NCBI RefSeq assembly: GCF_004792665.1
Contig: NZ_SRZX01000001.1
Coordinates: forward strand, 930,001 to 994,000
Direction: 5' to 3'
DNA from: Marinobacter orientalis
GTDB taxonomy: Bacteria > Pseudomonadota > Gammaproteobacteria > Pseudomonadales > Oleiphilaceae
Length of the DNA: 64,000 bases
The translations under genes and the position numbers were made by a program. Positions 55,503 to 63,164 of the stretch are shown piece by piece. The notes under the pieces were generated by a model, which saw only the letters and a program-made list of their open reading frames with translations, was not told where the DNA came from and ran no database searches. Position 1 is the first letter of the stretch. Every line of letters starts with the position of its first letter.

Positions 55503-55615
55503 GCGGTGATCGGGATAGTGCTTTCAAAACACGCTCCTTCGGCACATCCCTGTGACGCTTGGGCTCCGCCATCCATGGCTCCGCACAGTTTTGAAAGCAC
55601 TATCCCGATCACCGC
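55503..55615 (+). repeat. Variable-arm palindromic element, copy 3
   Basis: This is the best-preserved copy. The 28-bp arms (55503-55530 and 55588-55615) are perfectly complementary and enclose a 57-bp core (55531-55587). The core starts ACGCTCCTTCGGC and ends GCCATCCATGGCTCCGCACA. It lies 46 bp before the start of the Nudix-MBL gene. Confidence 0.93.
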
Positions 55616-55661
55616 CCCGGACTTTAACGCGCACCTACATCAAAAAGATAACGGACTTTTT

Positions 55662-57299
55662 ATGGATATTCGCCCTGCTGCAACGCTGGTCCTAACAAAG
55701 GACACAACTGATGGCCTGAAGGTATTGCTACTGCAACGTACCTGGGAAGCGGTGTTCATGCCGGGCTTTTTCGTGTTTCCCGGTGGCTCGGTAGATGCGC
55801 AAGAGGCCTCAGGGAGAGAACACGCCATAGGGCCAGGAGATGCCGATATCAGTCAGACCATGAGTCTGGACGAGGGCGGCGCGGATTACATGCTGGCGGC
55901 GGTTCGCGAGTGCTTTGAGGAAGCCGGTATTCTGGTGGCGCTGGATAAAAACGGTCAGGAAATTACGCCGGATCACCCGGTTCACGGCGACCGCAAGGCA
56001 TTATTCATTGGTGAACTGACACTATCCGAGGTTTGCCAGCGCCACAACCTGACCATTCCGCTGGACAGGCTGGCTTACCTGGGACACTGGACTACCCCAC
56101 CGGGGCCACCCCGCCGGTTCGACACCCGGTTTTTTGTGGCGGTAGCGCCAGAGCATCAACTGGCCAGCCATGACGGCATGGAAACGATTGATAATATCTG
56201 GCTGAGCCCGGCACAGGCGCTGGAAGATCACCGTAGCGGGCAACGTTTACTGGGCCTCCCGACTATCCGGACATTGCGGATACTCAGCGATTTCGACACC
56301 ACCGGGGCGGTGATGCGTTACGCCCACGCCAACCCTCCGGAGCCCTATCCCAGCAAGCCGTGGCCGGCGGTGAAGAAGGGCAGGACGGTTATGCTGGAGC
56401 CCGGAGCACCGGCCTATGACGAAGCCGCCAAGCTGGACCCGGAGGGAGAAGGATCAACCCGTGCGGACATTGTTCCCGGTGAACCGGTGGAGGTGGCAGC
56501 AGGGGTGGTGCGACTGACGGCGCCTAATCCGGGGATGATGACAGGGCCGGGCACCAATACCTATGTGCTGGGCCACGAACGCTTTACGGTGCTGGACCCC
56601 GGCCCGGACAACGCTGTCCATATTGAGCGGATTCTGGAAATTACCGGCGGTCTGATTGATCAGATTGTGGTGACCCACACCCATCAGGATCATTCACCGG
56701 GCACCGTGGCGCTGAAAGCCAGCACCGGGTGCCGGGTTTATGGGTTACCGGCGCCGGCAGGAGCGGCCCAGGACCCGACGTTTGCGCCAGACGAGAAACC
56801 TGTCCACGGAGATGTGATCAAAACCGATGCAGGCACCCTGAAAGTGCTTCACACCCCGGGCCACGCCTCCAATCACCTGTGTTACCTGCTGCTGGAGCAG
56901 GAACTGCTGTTTTCAGGGGACCACGTCATGCAGGGTTCCACGGTGGTGATCAACCCCCCGGACGGGGACATGAAGGCCTATCTTGAATCGCTGTATCATC
57001 TGCTGGACGAACCGGTACGCTACATTGCCCCGGCACACGGATTTCTGATGGGCCACCCCGAAGCGGTTATCGATTACCTCATTACCCACCGGCTGGCCCG
57101 CGAGCACAAGGTGGCGCGGGTTCTGAAGAACCGTGGCAGAACCAGCCTCAAGGAGCTGACAGCAGAAGCTTATGACGACGTGCCGGCGGCCATTCATGGT
57201 GTGGCGGCCCGTTCAGCACTGGCACACCTGTTAAAGCTGGAGACGGATGGAAGGGCGGCGAAGGAAGGCGAAACCTGGCATGCCACATCACACACCTGA
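55662..57299 (+). CDS. Fusion of a NUDT19-like Nudix hydrolase and a LACTB2-like metallo-beta-lactamase-fold protein
   Basis: The 545-residue protein has two enzyme domains. Residues 1-240 are a Nudix domain with a split box: GGSVD near residue 43, an insertion of about 35 residues, then AAVRECFEEAGI near 82. This resembles NUDT19-type CoA diphosphatases. Residues about 280-540 are a metallo-beta-lactamase fold with THTHQDHSPG near 338 (HxHxDH), HTPGHASN near 398, SGDHVMQG near 418, and AHG near 455, as in LACTB2-type nucleases/hydrolases. ATG 55662 is chosen; the frame is open further upstream only because it runs through palindromic element copy 3. Confidence 0.88.
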   Translation: MDIRPAATLVLTKDTTDGLKVLLLQRTWEAVFMPGFFVFPGGSVDAQEASGREHAIGPGDADISQTMSLDEGGADYMLAAVRECFEEAGILVALDKNGQEITPDHPVHGDRKALFIGELTLSEVCQRHNLTIPLDRLAYLGHWTTPPGPPRRFDTRFFVAVAPEHQLASHDGMETIDNIWLSPAQALEDHRSGQRLLGLPTIRTLRILSDFDTTGAVMRYAHANPPEPYPSKPWPAVKKGRTVMLEPGAPAYDEAAKLDPEGEGSTRADIVPGEPVEVAAGVVRLTAPNPGMMTGPGTNTYVLGHERFTVLDPGPDNAVHIERILEITGGLIDQIVVTHTHQDHSPGTVALKASTGCRVYGLPAPAGAAQDPTFAPDEKPVHGDVIKTDAGTLKVLHTPGHASNHLCYLLLEQELLFSGDHVMQGSTVVINPPDGDMKAYLESLYHLLDEPVRYIAPAHGFLMGHPEAVIDYLITHRLAREHKVARVLKNRGRTSLKELTAEAYDDVPAAIHGVAARSALAHLLKLETDGRAAKEGETWHATSHT

Positions 57300-57322
57300 G
57301 TTTCCGCCTGTCATCACTTATC

Positions 57323-57350
57323 GGGCCCCGGCCGGGGCCCTGTTATTTCT
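57323..57350 (+). terminator. G+C-rich palindrome between convergent genes
   Basis: GGGCCCCGGCCGGGGCCC is a perfect 18-bp palindrome, followed by TGTTATTTCT. It should end the Nudix-MBL transcript and may also act on the convergent pmp3-like gene. Confidence 0.75.
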
Positions 57351-57501
57351 TTGCGATAATCCATACTGCGTGGACAATACCCGGAATGTAACCAAGAAGG
57401 GTCAGCAGGATGTTGATCCAGAAGTGCTTGCCAATCCCCACTTGTAAGAAGACACCCAACGGCGGTAACAAAATTGCAATCAGAATTCGCAAAAGATCCA
57501 T
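57343..57501 (-). CDS. YqaE/Pmp3-family membrane peptide
   Basis: The 52-residue peptide, MDLLRILIAILLPPLGVFLQ at its start, has two membrane helices. The Pmp3/UPF0057 pattern is seen: PPLGVFLQVGIGKHFWINI, then LLTLLGYIPGIVHAVWII. The ATG at 57501 follows GGGAG seven bases upstream. Members help membrane potential and salt or cold tolerance in fungi and plants; in bacteria they are usually stress-induced. It converges with the Nudix-MBL gene. Confidence 0.93.
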   Translation of the reverse strand: MDLLRILIAILLPPLGVFLQVGIGKHFWINILLTLLGYIPGIVHAVWIIAKK

Positions 57502-57723
57502 AGCGTTAACTCCCTTTCAAACGTATAACTGATGCAGAACCGTAACATGCGTCCTGTAGCCTCAACCAATAGGTCATTTTGCGGAAATACACAAAAAACT
57601 TCATGAAAATGGCATTAAACCTGTGTCACAGCGGTATCCAGGGAACTTCGGGGCCACTATCCTTGTCCCGCCCTGCAAATACCGGGCACCTGGCCCCGAA
57701 CGGCCGTCAACCTGAGAGAGACT
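57502..57723. promoter_or_regulatory. Divergent intergenic region between pmp3-like and aspartoacylase-like genes
   Basis: These 222 bp hold no gene. They must contain the promoters of both divergent neighbours. An A+T-rich patch lies at 57570-57615, but I could not fix a -35/-10 pair. No repeat of the window's families is present. Confidence 0.4.
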
Positions 57724-59043
57724 ATGCTGTACCGCTGGCTGACACCACTGTTTCGCGCTGGCCTGATTTCCACACTCTGCGGCAGCCTGGTAGTCCTGCC
57801 GACAGCGTACGCAGAACAGTCCGCTGGTTCCGATAAACAGGAAGTCCTCATGGCAGAGCTTGTCGGGGACGAAAATGTTGAAGATGTCGCGCAGTCCGAA
57901 CCGCTGCAGTTATTAAAACCGCAAGAGCCATCAGCTCCGGTAAAAGAGCCGTCATTCCCGCTAAAAGAGCCCTCAGCCTCGATAAAAGAGCCTTCGGCCT
58001 CGGTAGAGAAGCCCCCAGCTGAAGTGCAGGAACCCTCAGTGGGGGCAACCGTGCCGTCAGAGCAGCCTGCACCACGGGAAGAAGCGTCCAGTCTGACGCT
58101 ACTGGGCTCAGAGGTGCCACCAGGAACGGCCACACGGCTGTCCTGGTCACCGGCTATCCAGGGGGCCGGCCTGTCCCAGCCAACGCCTGTGCTGGTGGTC
58201 AACGGCGCCAGACCGGGCCCCACCCTGTGCCTGACAGGCGCTGTTCACGGCGATGAGCTTAACGGCATCGAGATCATTCGTCGCACCATATATGACCTGG
58301 AGCCGGCCAAACTTTCGGGCCGCGTTATCGGAGTCCCTATAGTCAATCTGCCGGGTTTTCAGCAGGGCAGCCGCTACCTGCCCGACCGCCGCGACCTTAA
58401 CCGGCATTTCCCCGGCAGCCCCGACGGCAATCTGGCAGACCGGATTGCCCACTCGCTGTTTGAAAACGTGATCCGTCATTGCGACATGCTGGTGGACATT
58501 CACACCGGGTCCCTCAAGCGCACCAATCTGCCGCAGCTGCGCGCCGACATGAACAATCCCGATGTCGCTGAACTGACCCGCGGGTTCGACCGCATGGCAG
58601 TGGTTCACAGCACTGGTAGCAAGGGCATGCTCCGGTTTGCCGCCATTGACGCCGGCATCTGCGCTGTCACCATGGAAGCGGGCGAATCCCTGAGAATCCA
58701 GGAGCACCAGATCAAGGCCGGCGTCAACAGCCTGACCAGCCTGATGGACAAGGAAGGCATGATTTCGAGAATGTTTGTCTGGGGTGACCCGGAACCGGTG
58801 TATTACGACTCTGAATGGGTTCGGGCGGAACACGGTGGCATTCTGTTCAGTGAAACCAGACTGGGCGACAAGGTCGACAAGGGTGAAATCCTGGGCTATG
58901 TGTCCGATCCCATCACCAACGCCCAACACCGGATAAGAGCCAGCAGCAACGGCCGGGTAATCGGGATGGCCGTGGATCAGGTTGTCATGGCGGGTTTTGC
59001 CGCCTACCACGTAGGTACGGAGGCAGAAGTGCCCGCAGAGTAG
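57724..59043 (+). CDS. Exported succinylglutamate desuccinylase/aspartoacylase-family protein
   Basis: The 439-residue protein has a signal peptide (cleavage near AYA, residue 30). A low-complexity region has six heptads of EPSxxxK type (about residues 68-109). An M14-type zinc hydrolase domain follows (about 155-350), with HGDELNGIE (His and Glu ligands) near 176, DLNR near 221, and DIHTG (His ligand) near 258. A C-terminal biotinyl-like beta domain (GDKVDKGEILGYVSDP) ends it. It should cleave an amide from a small substrate or peptide in the periplasm; the substrate is unknown. The repeat region is probably a wall-spanning spacer. Confidence 0.87.
   Translation: MLYRWLTPLFRAGLISTLCGSLVVLPTAYAEQSAGSDKQEVLMAELVGDENVEDVAQSEPLQLLKPQEPSAPVKEPSFPLKEPSASIKEPSASVEKPPAEVQEPSVGATVPSEQPAPREEASSLTLLGSEVPPGTATRLSWSPAIQGAGLSQPTPVLVVNGARPGPTLCLTGAVHGDELNGIEIIRRTIYDLEPAKLSGRVIGVPIVNLPGFQQGSRYLPDRRDLNRHFPGSPDGNLADRIAHSLFENVIRHCDMLVDIHTGSLKRTNLPQLRADMNNPDVAELTRGFDRMAVVHSTGSKGMLRFAAIDAGICAVTMEAGESLRIQEHQIKAGVNSLTSLMDKEGMISRMFVWGDPEPVYYDSEWVRAEHGGILFSETRLGDKVDKGEILGYVSDPITNAQHRIRASSNGRVIGMAVDQVVMAGFAAYHVGTEAEVPAE
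57925..58050 (+). repeat. Degenerate 21-bp tandem repeat encoding Pro/Ser/Lys heptads
   Basis: Six in-frame 21-bp units encode EPSAPVK, EPSFPLK, EPSASIK, EPSASVE, KPPAEVQ and EPSVGAT. The first four are closest to each other. Such repeats can change length by slippage. Confidence 0.85.
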
Positions 59044-59045
59044 TA

Positions 59046-59085
59046 TCCTGTCGGGTTCCTGAAATCCTTCAGGAACCCGACAGGA
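59046..59085 (+). promoter_or_regulatory. 18-bp perfect hairpin covering the EamA ribosome binding site
   Basis: The arms TCCTGTCGGGTTCCTGAA and TTCAGGAACCCGACAGGA pair perfectly with a 4-nt loop. The stem begins 2 bp after the upstream stop, and its 3' end (ACAGGA, then G) contains most of the AGGAG site of the next gene. There is no T-run, so it is not a standard terminator. Confidence 0.8.
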
Positions 59086-59091
59086 GTCCGC

Positions 59092-60018
59092 GTGTCTTCA
59101 GATACCTCGAAACCACCTCTATGGCTGGCCTACACCGGCCTTGTCCTGACCCCACTGTTCTGGGCAGGCAATGCGGTCGTCGCCAAGGGCGTGGTGGGTG
59201 AGATTCCGCCACTGTCCATGTCATTCTGGCGTTGGGTGATCGCCCTGGTGATCCTGTTGCCCGTCGGATTGCCCGGACTCTGGCGCCAGCGCCAGACGAT
59301 CCGTCAAAACTGGCTGTCTATTCTGGCACTGGCCACCTTCAGTGTTGCGGCCTTCAACTCGCTGCTCTACTTCGCCGCAGTCACCACCACCGCCACCAAT
59401 ATTGCGCTTATCAATGCCACCATCCCTATCATGGTGGCATTACTGGCCTGGATTCTGCTTGGGGATCGCACACGGCCGGTACAGGCATTCGGTATCGCCC
59501 TGGCCGTGCTGGGCATTCTGGCGGTGGTCGCCCGAGGGGACCTTTCGGTGCTTACCGGCCTGCAGGCACAACCCGGCGACCTGATCATGGTGCTGGCGGT
59601 ATTCAGCTGGGGGCTGTTTTCGGTGCTGCTTCGCCGCCAGGCGGTACCATTGCCACCACTGACATTCCTGACCGTGCAGATTGCAACCGGAACAATCGTG
59701 ATATTGCCGTTTTACCTGGTTGACCTGCTGTTCTTCTCCGGCGGATTCGAGCTGAACCGGTCAACAGCCCTGCCAATGATATACTTTGCCATATTCCCCG
59801 GTATTCTGGCCTATGCGTTCTGGAACCACGGCGTGCACCGCATCGGTCCGGCGAAGGCAGCCATATTCATGTATCTGACCCCGGTGTTCGCGTCGGTGAT
59901 GGCCGGCATCTTCCTCGATGAGCGGCTTGGGCTGTTCCACATTATCGGCGGGTTGCTGATCCTTGCCGGCCTGTTCCTGGCCACCCGCACGACCGGACTC
60001 AATCAAAGATATCGATGA
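59092..60018 (+). CDS. EamA/DMT-family transporter
   Basis: The 308-residue protein has ten hydrophobic segments formed by two EamA repeats: WAGNAVVAKGVVGEIPPLSMSFWRW near residue 22 and the second near 160-290, with the LTPVFASVMAGIFLDERL motif near 262. This family exports metabolites such as amino acids; the substrate is unknown. The start is GTG 59092, with AGGAG six bases upstream that is buried in a stable hairpin. Confidence 0.9.
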   Translation: MSSDTSKPPLWLAYTGLVLTPLFWAGNAVVAKGVVGEIPPLSMSFWRWVIALVILLPVGLPGLWRQRQTIRQNWLSILALATFSVAAFNSLLYFAAVTTTATNIALINATIPIMVALLAWILLGDRTRPVQAFGIALAVLGILAVVARGDLSVLTGLQAQPGDLIMVLAVFSWGLFSVLLRRQAVPLPPLTFLTVQIATGTIVILPFYLVDLLFFSGGFELNRSTALPMIYFAIFPGILAYAFWNHGVHRIGPAKAAIFMYLTPVFASVMAGIFLDERLGLFHIIGGLLILAGLFLATRTTGLNQRYR

Positions 60019-60032
60019 GCGTGTAAAGGGAA

Positions 60033-61214
60033 TCAGTCTGTCCTTGTCGACATCGCCTGCCGGATCTGCTCCAGAGCGGTCTCCAGTGTGCGCCTTGGGC
60101 AACCGATATTCATTCGCATGAATCCACTGCCTGGCTCTCCGAAGGTATTACCCGGATTCAGACCGATGCCTGCCTGATGGACGAAGAAGTGTTTCAGCCC
60201 TGAATCGTCCATCCCCAGGGAACGGCAATCGAGCCATAACAGATAGGTGCCTTCCGGTTCCGTCACCGCAATGCCGGGTAGATGCTGGCGAACGTAATCG
60301 ATCACGTAATCACGGTTGCCCTGCAGGTAAGCCATCAGCTGTTCAAGCCAGGGGCCGCCGTGGCGGTAACCGGCCTCGAAGCCGGCGATGCTGAAGGGAT
60401 TGCACTGGCTCATGTGCATGGCGTCGAACACCTCTTTCAACGCCTTGCGGTGTGACCGGTTGGCTACTACCAGCGCCGACAGTCCCAGGCCGGGCATGTT
60501 GAAGGTCTTGCTGGGCGCCACCGCCGTGACCAGAGCGTCATCCTGGCCCGCCAGACGCGCCAGCACATGATGGGCGGGCTTGTCCGGATAGATCAGGTCA
60601 CAGTGAATCTCATCCGACAGCACCATCAGGTTATGTTGCCGGGCAATCGACAGTACGGCCCTGAGCTCACTCTCACTCCATACCCGTCCCACCGGATTAT
60701 GGGGCGAACACAGCAACAGTACCCTGGCATCGTCCCGTGCCGCGCAGGCTTCAAGGTGCCCGAGGTTCATCTGATATCGGCCGTTCACCTGCTCAAGCGG
60801 GTTTTCGATCACCAGACGGCCGGTTTTCTGAATGGAACTGAAAAAGGGGGGGTAGACCGGTGGCTGGATAATCACGCCCTCGCCTTCACCGGCAAACGCC
60901 AGGGCCGCGGCGTGAAGAGACGGTACCACGCCCGGCGCCATCAGTAACCAGTCCCGCTCGATGGTCCAGTCATGGTGACTTTTGAACCAGTCAATGATGG
61001 ACCCGTACAGACTTTCCGGAAACAGCGTATAGCCGTAGACCGGATGCCGGGCCCTTTCCGCAAGAGCCTGCGTGACAGCCTCTGGCGCCGGGAAATCCAT
61101 ATCCGCCACCCATAGCGGAACCACATCCTCGCGCCCGAACACCGCCTTGCGGGCATCGAACTTTACCGAGCAGGTATTTTCCCGCTGAAGCGGCCGATCA
61201 AAGAAATCCGGCAC
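60033..61214 (-). CDS. PatB/MalY-type pyridoxal-phosphate lyase (C-S lyase/aminotransferase)
   Basis: The 393-residue fold-type I PLP enzyme has the MalY/PatB pattern: PLWVADMDFPAPEAVTQAL near residue 33, PVYPPFF near 118, SPHNPVGRVW near 168, DEIHCDL near 205, the PLP Lys in APSKTFNMPGL near 237, and the FMRMNIGCPR end near 370. It likely acts as cystathionine beta-lyase or a related aminotransferase. The GTG start has GGAGG 6-7 bases upstream. It converges with the EamA gene and diverges from the AEC transporter. Confidence 0.9.
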   Translation of the reverse strand: MPDFFDRPLQRENTCSVKFDARKAVFGREDVVPLWVADMDFPAPEAVTQALAERARHPVYGYTLFPESLYGSIIDWFKSHHDWTIERDWLLMAPGVVPSLHAAALAFAGEGEGVIIQPPVYPPFFSSIQKTGRLVIENPLEQVNGRYQMNLGHLEACAARDDARVLLLCSPHNPVGRVWSESELRAVLSIARQHNLMVLSDEIHCDLIYPDKPAHHVLARLAGQDDALVTAVAPSKTFNMPGLGLSALVVANRSHRKALKEVFDAMHMSQCNPFSIAGFEAGYRHGGPWLEQLMAYLQGNRDYVIDYVRQHLPGIAVTEPEGTYLLWLDCRSLGMDDSGLKHFFVHQAGIGLNPGNTFGEPGSGFMRMNIGCPRRTLETALEQIRQAMSTRTD

Positions 61215-61393
61215 AGAAGGCCTCCGTCATGGTGGTGGGTGCTGCACGGTATTCTGGGCCAGGAGTGATAACGGCCGCAACCAGAGGGGCTGTCTTTGGT
61301 CGCAAAAACGCAGGTTTTGCTTGCCCGGCACCGTCACTACTTGCGAACCTATCGGATTATTTGTGCGTCCCGGTACCTTTTCGGAGCCAATAC

Positions 61394-62281
61394 ATGCTTG
61401 CCCAGATTCTGTCCACGATGTTGCCGGTGTTCCTCATCGCCGGTTGTGGTGCCCTCTATGGTCGTTACCGTACGCCCGATATCAAGGGGCTGAATACCCT
61501 CAACATGGAACTGTTTGTACCCATGCTGGTGTTTGCTGTGCTGGCGGACCGGCAGGCGCCATTGCAGGAGTACACCAGCCTGGCCCTTGCCGCAACGGTA
61601 GTTGTGCTGGGTTCCGGTATTATCCTCTATCCCCTGGCAAGGGTACTGAATCTGAACCTGAAAACCTTTCTGCCGCCAATGATGTTCAACAATTCCGGCA
61701 ACATGGGCATTCCCATGCTGGTGTTCGCCTTCGGCGAGGCGGCACTGCCGGCAGCCGTCGTGCTGTTTGTCGTAGAGATGCTGCTGCATTTTACCGTGGG
61801 TATCTATATGCTGGATCCACACACCTCGATCATCAGACGGCTGCGCCTGCCCGTTATTGTGGCCAGCATTGCCGGGCTTGCCGTCAATTTTGGCGGGGTG
61901 CCACTGCCACAGTGGCTGCTGGAGACCCTGAATATGCTGGGTGGAGTGTGTATCCCGCTGATGCTGTTTACCCTCGGTGTGCGCATGCTGGATGTCGATT
62001 TCAGCGACTGGAAACTGGGCATGCTGGGCGCCATTGCCGGCCCTGCCTCGGGGTTGATCCTGGCCTGGCCGATGATCGCGATTCTCGATCTGCCGGGCTT
62101 GCAGGTGGCTGCGCTGTGGGTCTTTGCAGCGATGCCGCCCGCTGTGCTGAACTATATGCTGGCAGAGCAGTACAAACAGGAGCCCCACAAGGTGGCCTCG
62201 CTGGTGCTGATCGGTAACCTCGGGAGCCTGGTGGTTATGCCCATTGTACTCGGACTGGTGTTTGCGGCCGGCTATGTCTGA
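61394..62281 (+). CDS. AEC-family (auxin efflux carrier-like) transporter
   Basis: The protein of about 295 residues has ten hydrophobic segments in two inverted halves. Typical family motifs are NMELFVPMLVFAVLAD near 37 and FNNSGNMGIPMLVFAFGEA near 98, with LFTLGVRMLD near 195. It likely exports a carboxylate such as malonate or a related acid. The ATG at 61394 follows GGAG; upstream frame extension is not supported. Its stop overlaps the next gene by 8 bp. Confidence 0.9.
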   Translation: MLAQILSTMLPVFLIAGCGALYGRYRTPDIKGLNTLNMELFVPMLVFAVLADRQAPLQEYTSLALAATVVVLGSGIILYPLARVLNLNLKTFLPPMMFNNSGNMGIPMLVFAFGEAALPAAVVLFVVEMLLHFTVGIYMLDPHTSIIRRLRLPVIVASIAGLAVNFGGVPLPQWLLETLNMLGGVCIPLMLFTLGVRMLDVDFSDWKLGMLGAIAGPASGLILAWPMIAILDLPGLQVAALWVFAAMPPAVLNYMLAEQYKQEPHKVASLVLIGNLGSLVVMPIVLGLVFAAGYV

Positions 62282-63164
62282 AACCATTGCAGTCGTACGC
62301 GCCTCCCGCCCCAATTTCCTGGTGCTCGCGCTCCTGTGCGCGGGTCTTGGCGTTGCGCTGGCCTGGCAACAGGGTGAGCCACCACCACTACCGGATGCCC
62401 TTCTGGTACTTATAGGTGCTGTGCTGGCCCACGCTGCGGTCAACCTGCTCAATGAATATGAAGACTTCGCCTCCGGACTGGATCTGATCACCCGTCGCAC
62501 CCCTTTTTCCGGTGGCAGCGGGGCGTTGCCGGAGATACCTTCAGCCGCAACAGGGGTCCTGATTGCGGGTTTCAGCGCACTGGCGATGGTGATCGCCATT
62601 GGTCTGTATTTCCTCTGGCTGCGGGGGCTGCCAATGCTGGCACTCGGTGCTTTCGGCGTTGTCCTGGTGTTGACTTACACCCGCTGGATTACCCGTTCGC
62701 CCCTCATCTGCCTGCTGGCGCCGGGGCTGGGCTTCGGCCCGGTGATGATTCTGGGAAGTCTGATTGCTCTGGGTGCCCCGCTGGATTCAACAGCTCTCAC
62801 GGTTTCGCTGGTCAGCCTTCTGCTGGTAAGCGAACTGCTGCTGATCAACCAGATACCGGATGCCGAGGCAGACCGTAAAGTCGGGCGCCGGCACCTTGTC
62901 ATCACCCTTGGCATACCAGCGGCCGTTCGACTCGTGGGCACCATGCTGCTGGCCAGCTACGGAGTGCTGATCGCAGGCCTGCTGGCAGGCTGGTTACCAG
63001 TGTGGAGCATCCTTGCTCTGGCGCCGCTGCCCGCGGCGCTGTGGATAACCCTCAGACTACCGGGCGCGGTTACCGATCCCCAACAGCTCGATACCCTTCT
63101 CGGCGTTAATGTTGCGGTACTGCTGACAACGCTGGCATTACTGATACCGGGTCTCAGCCTTTAA
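62274..63164 (+). CDS. UbiA-family prenyltransferase (MenA-like)
   Basis: The 296-residue membrane protein has about eight helices and two acidic motifs of the UbiA superfamily: [14 protein letters not shown] (NxxxD region near residue 57) and [13 protein letters not shown] (near 197). The second resembles MenA more than UbiA. It would join a polyprenyl chain to an aromatic or related acceptor. No other quinone genes are adjacent, so the substrate is uncertain. ATG 62274 overlaps the AEC gene end, which suggests coupling. It converges with a chemoreceptor gene, overlapping by 11 bp. Confidence 0.82.
   Translation: MSETIAVVRASRPNFLVLALLCAGLGVALAWQQGEPPPLPDALLVLIGAVLAHAAVNLLNEYEDFASGLDLITRRTPFSGGSGALPEIPSAATGVLIAGFSALAMVIAIGLYFLWLRGLPMLALGAFGVVLVLTYTRWITRSPLICLLAPGLGFGPVMILGSLIALGAPLDSTALTVSLVSLLLVSELLLINQIPDAEADRKVGRRHLVITLGIPAAVRLVGTMLLASYGVLIAGLLAGWLPVWSILALAPLPAALWITLRLPGAVTDPQQLDTLLGVNVAVLLTTLALLIPGLSL

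Noticed and set aside
29674..55615. Palindromic elements as integron attC sites or MITEs
   Set aside because: No RYYYAAC-type core sites, no integrase gene, no target-site duplications and no conserved terminal inverted repeats were seen.
55383..55661. N-terminal extension of the Nudix-MBL protein
   Set aside because: The frame is open only because it crosses palindromic element copy 3; the Nudix domain begins right after ATG 55662.
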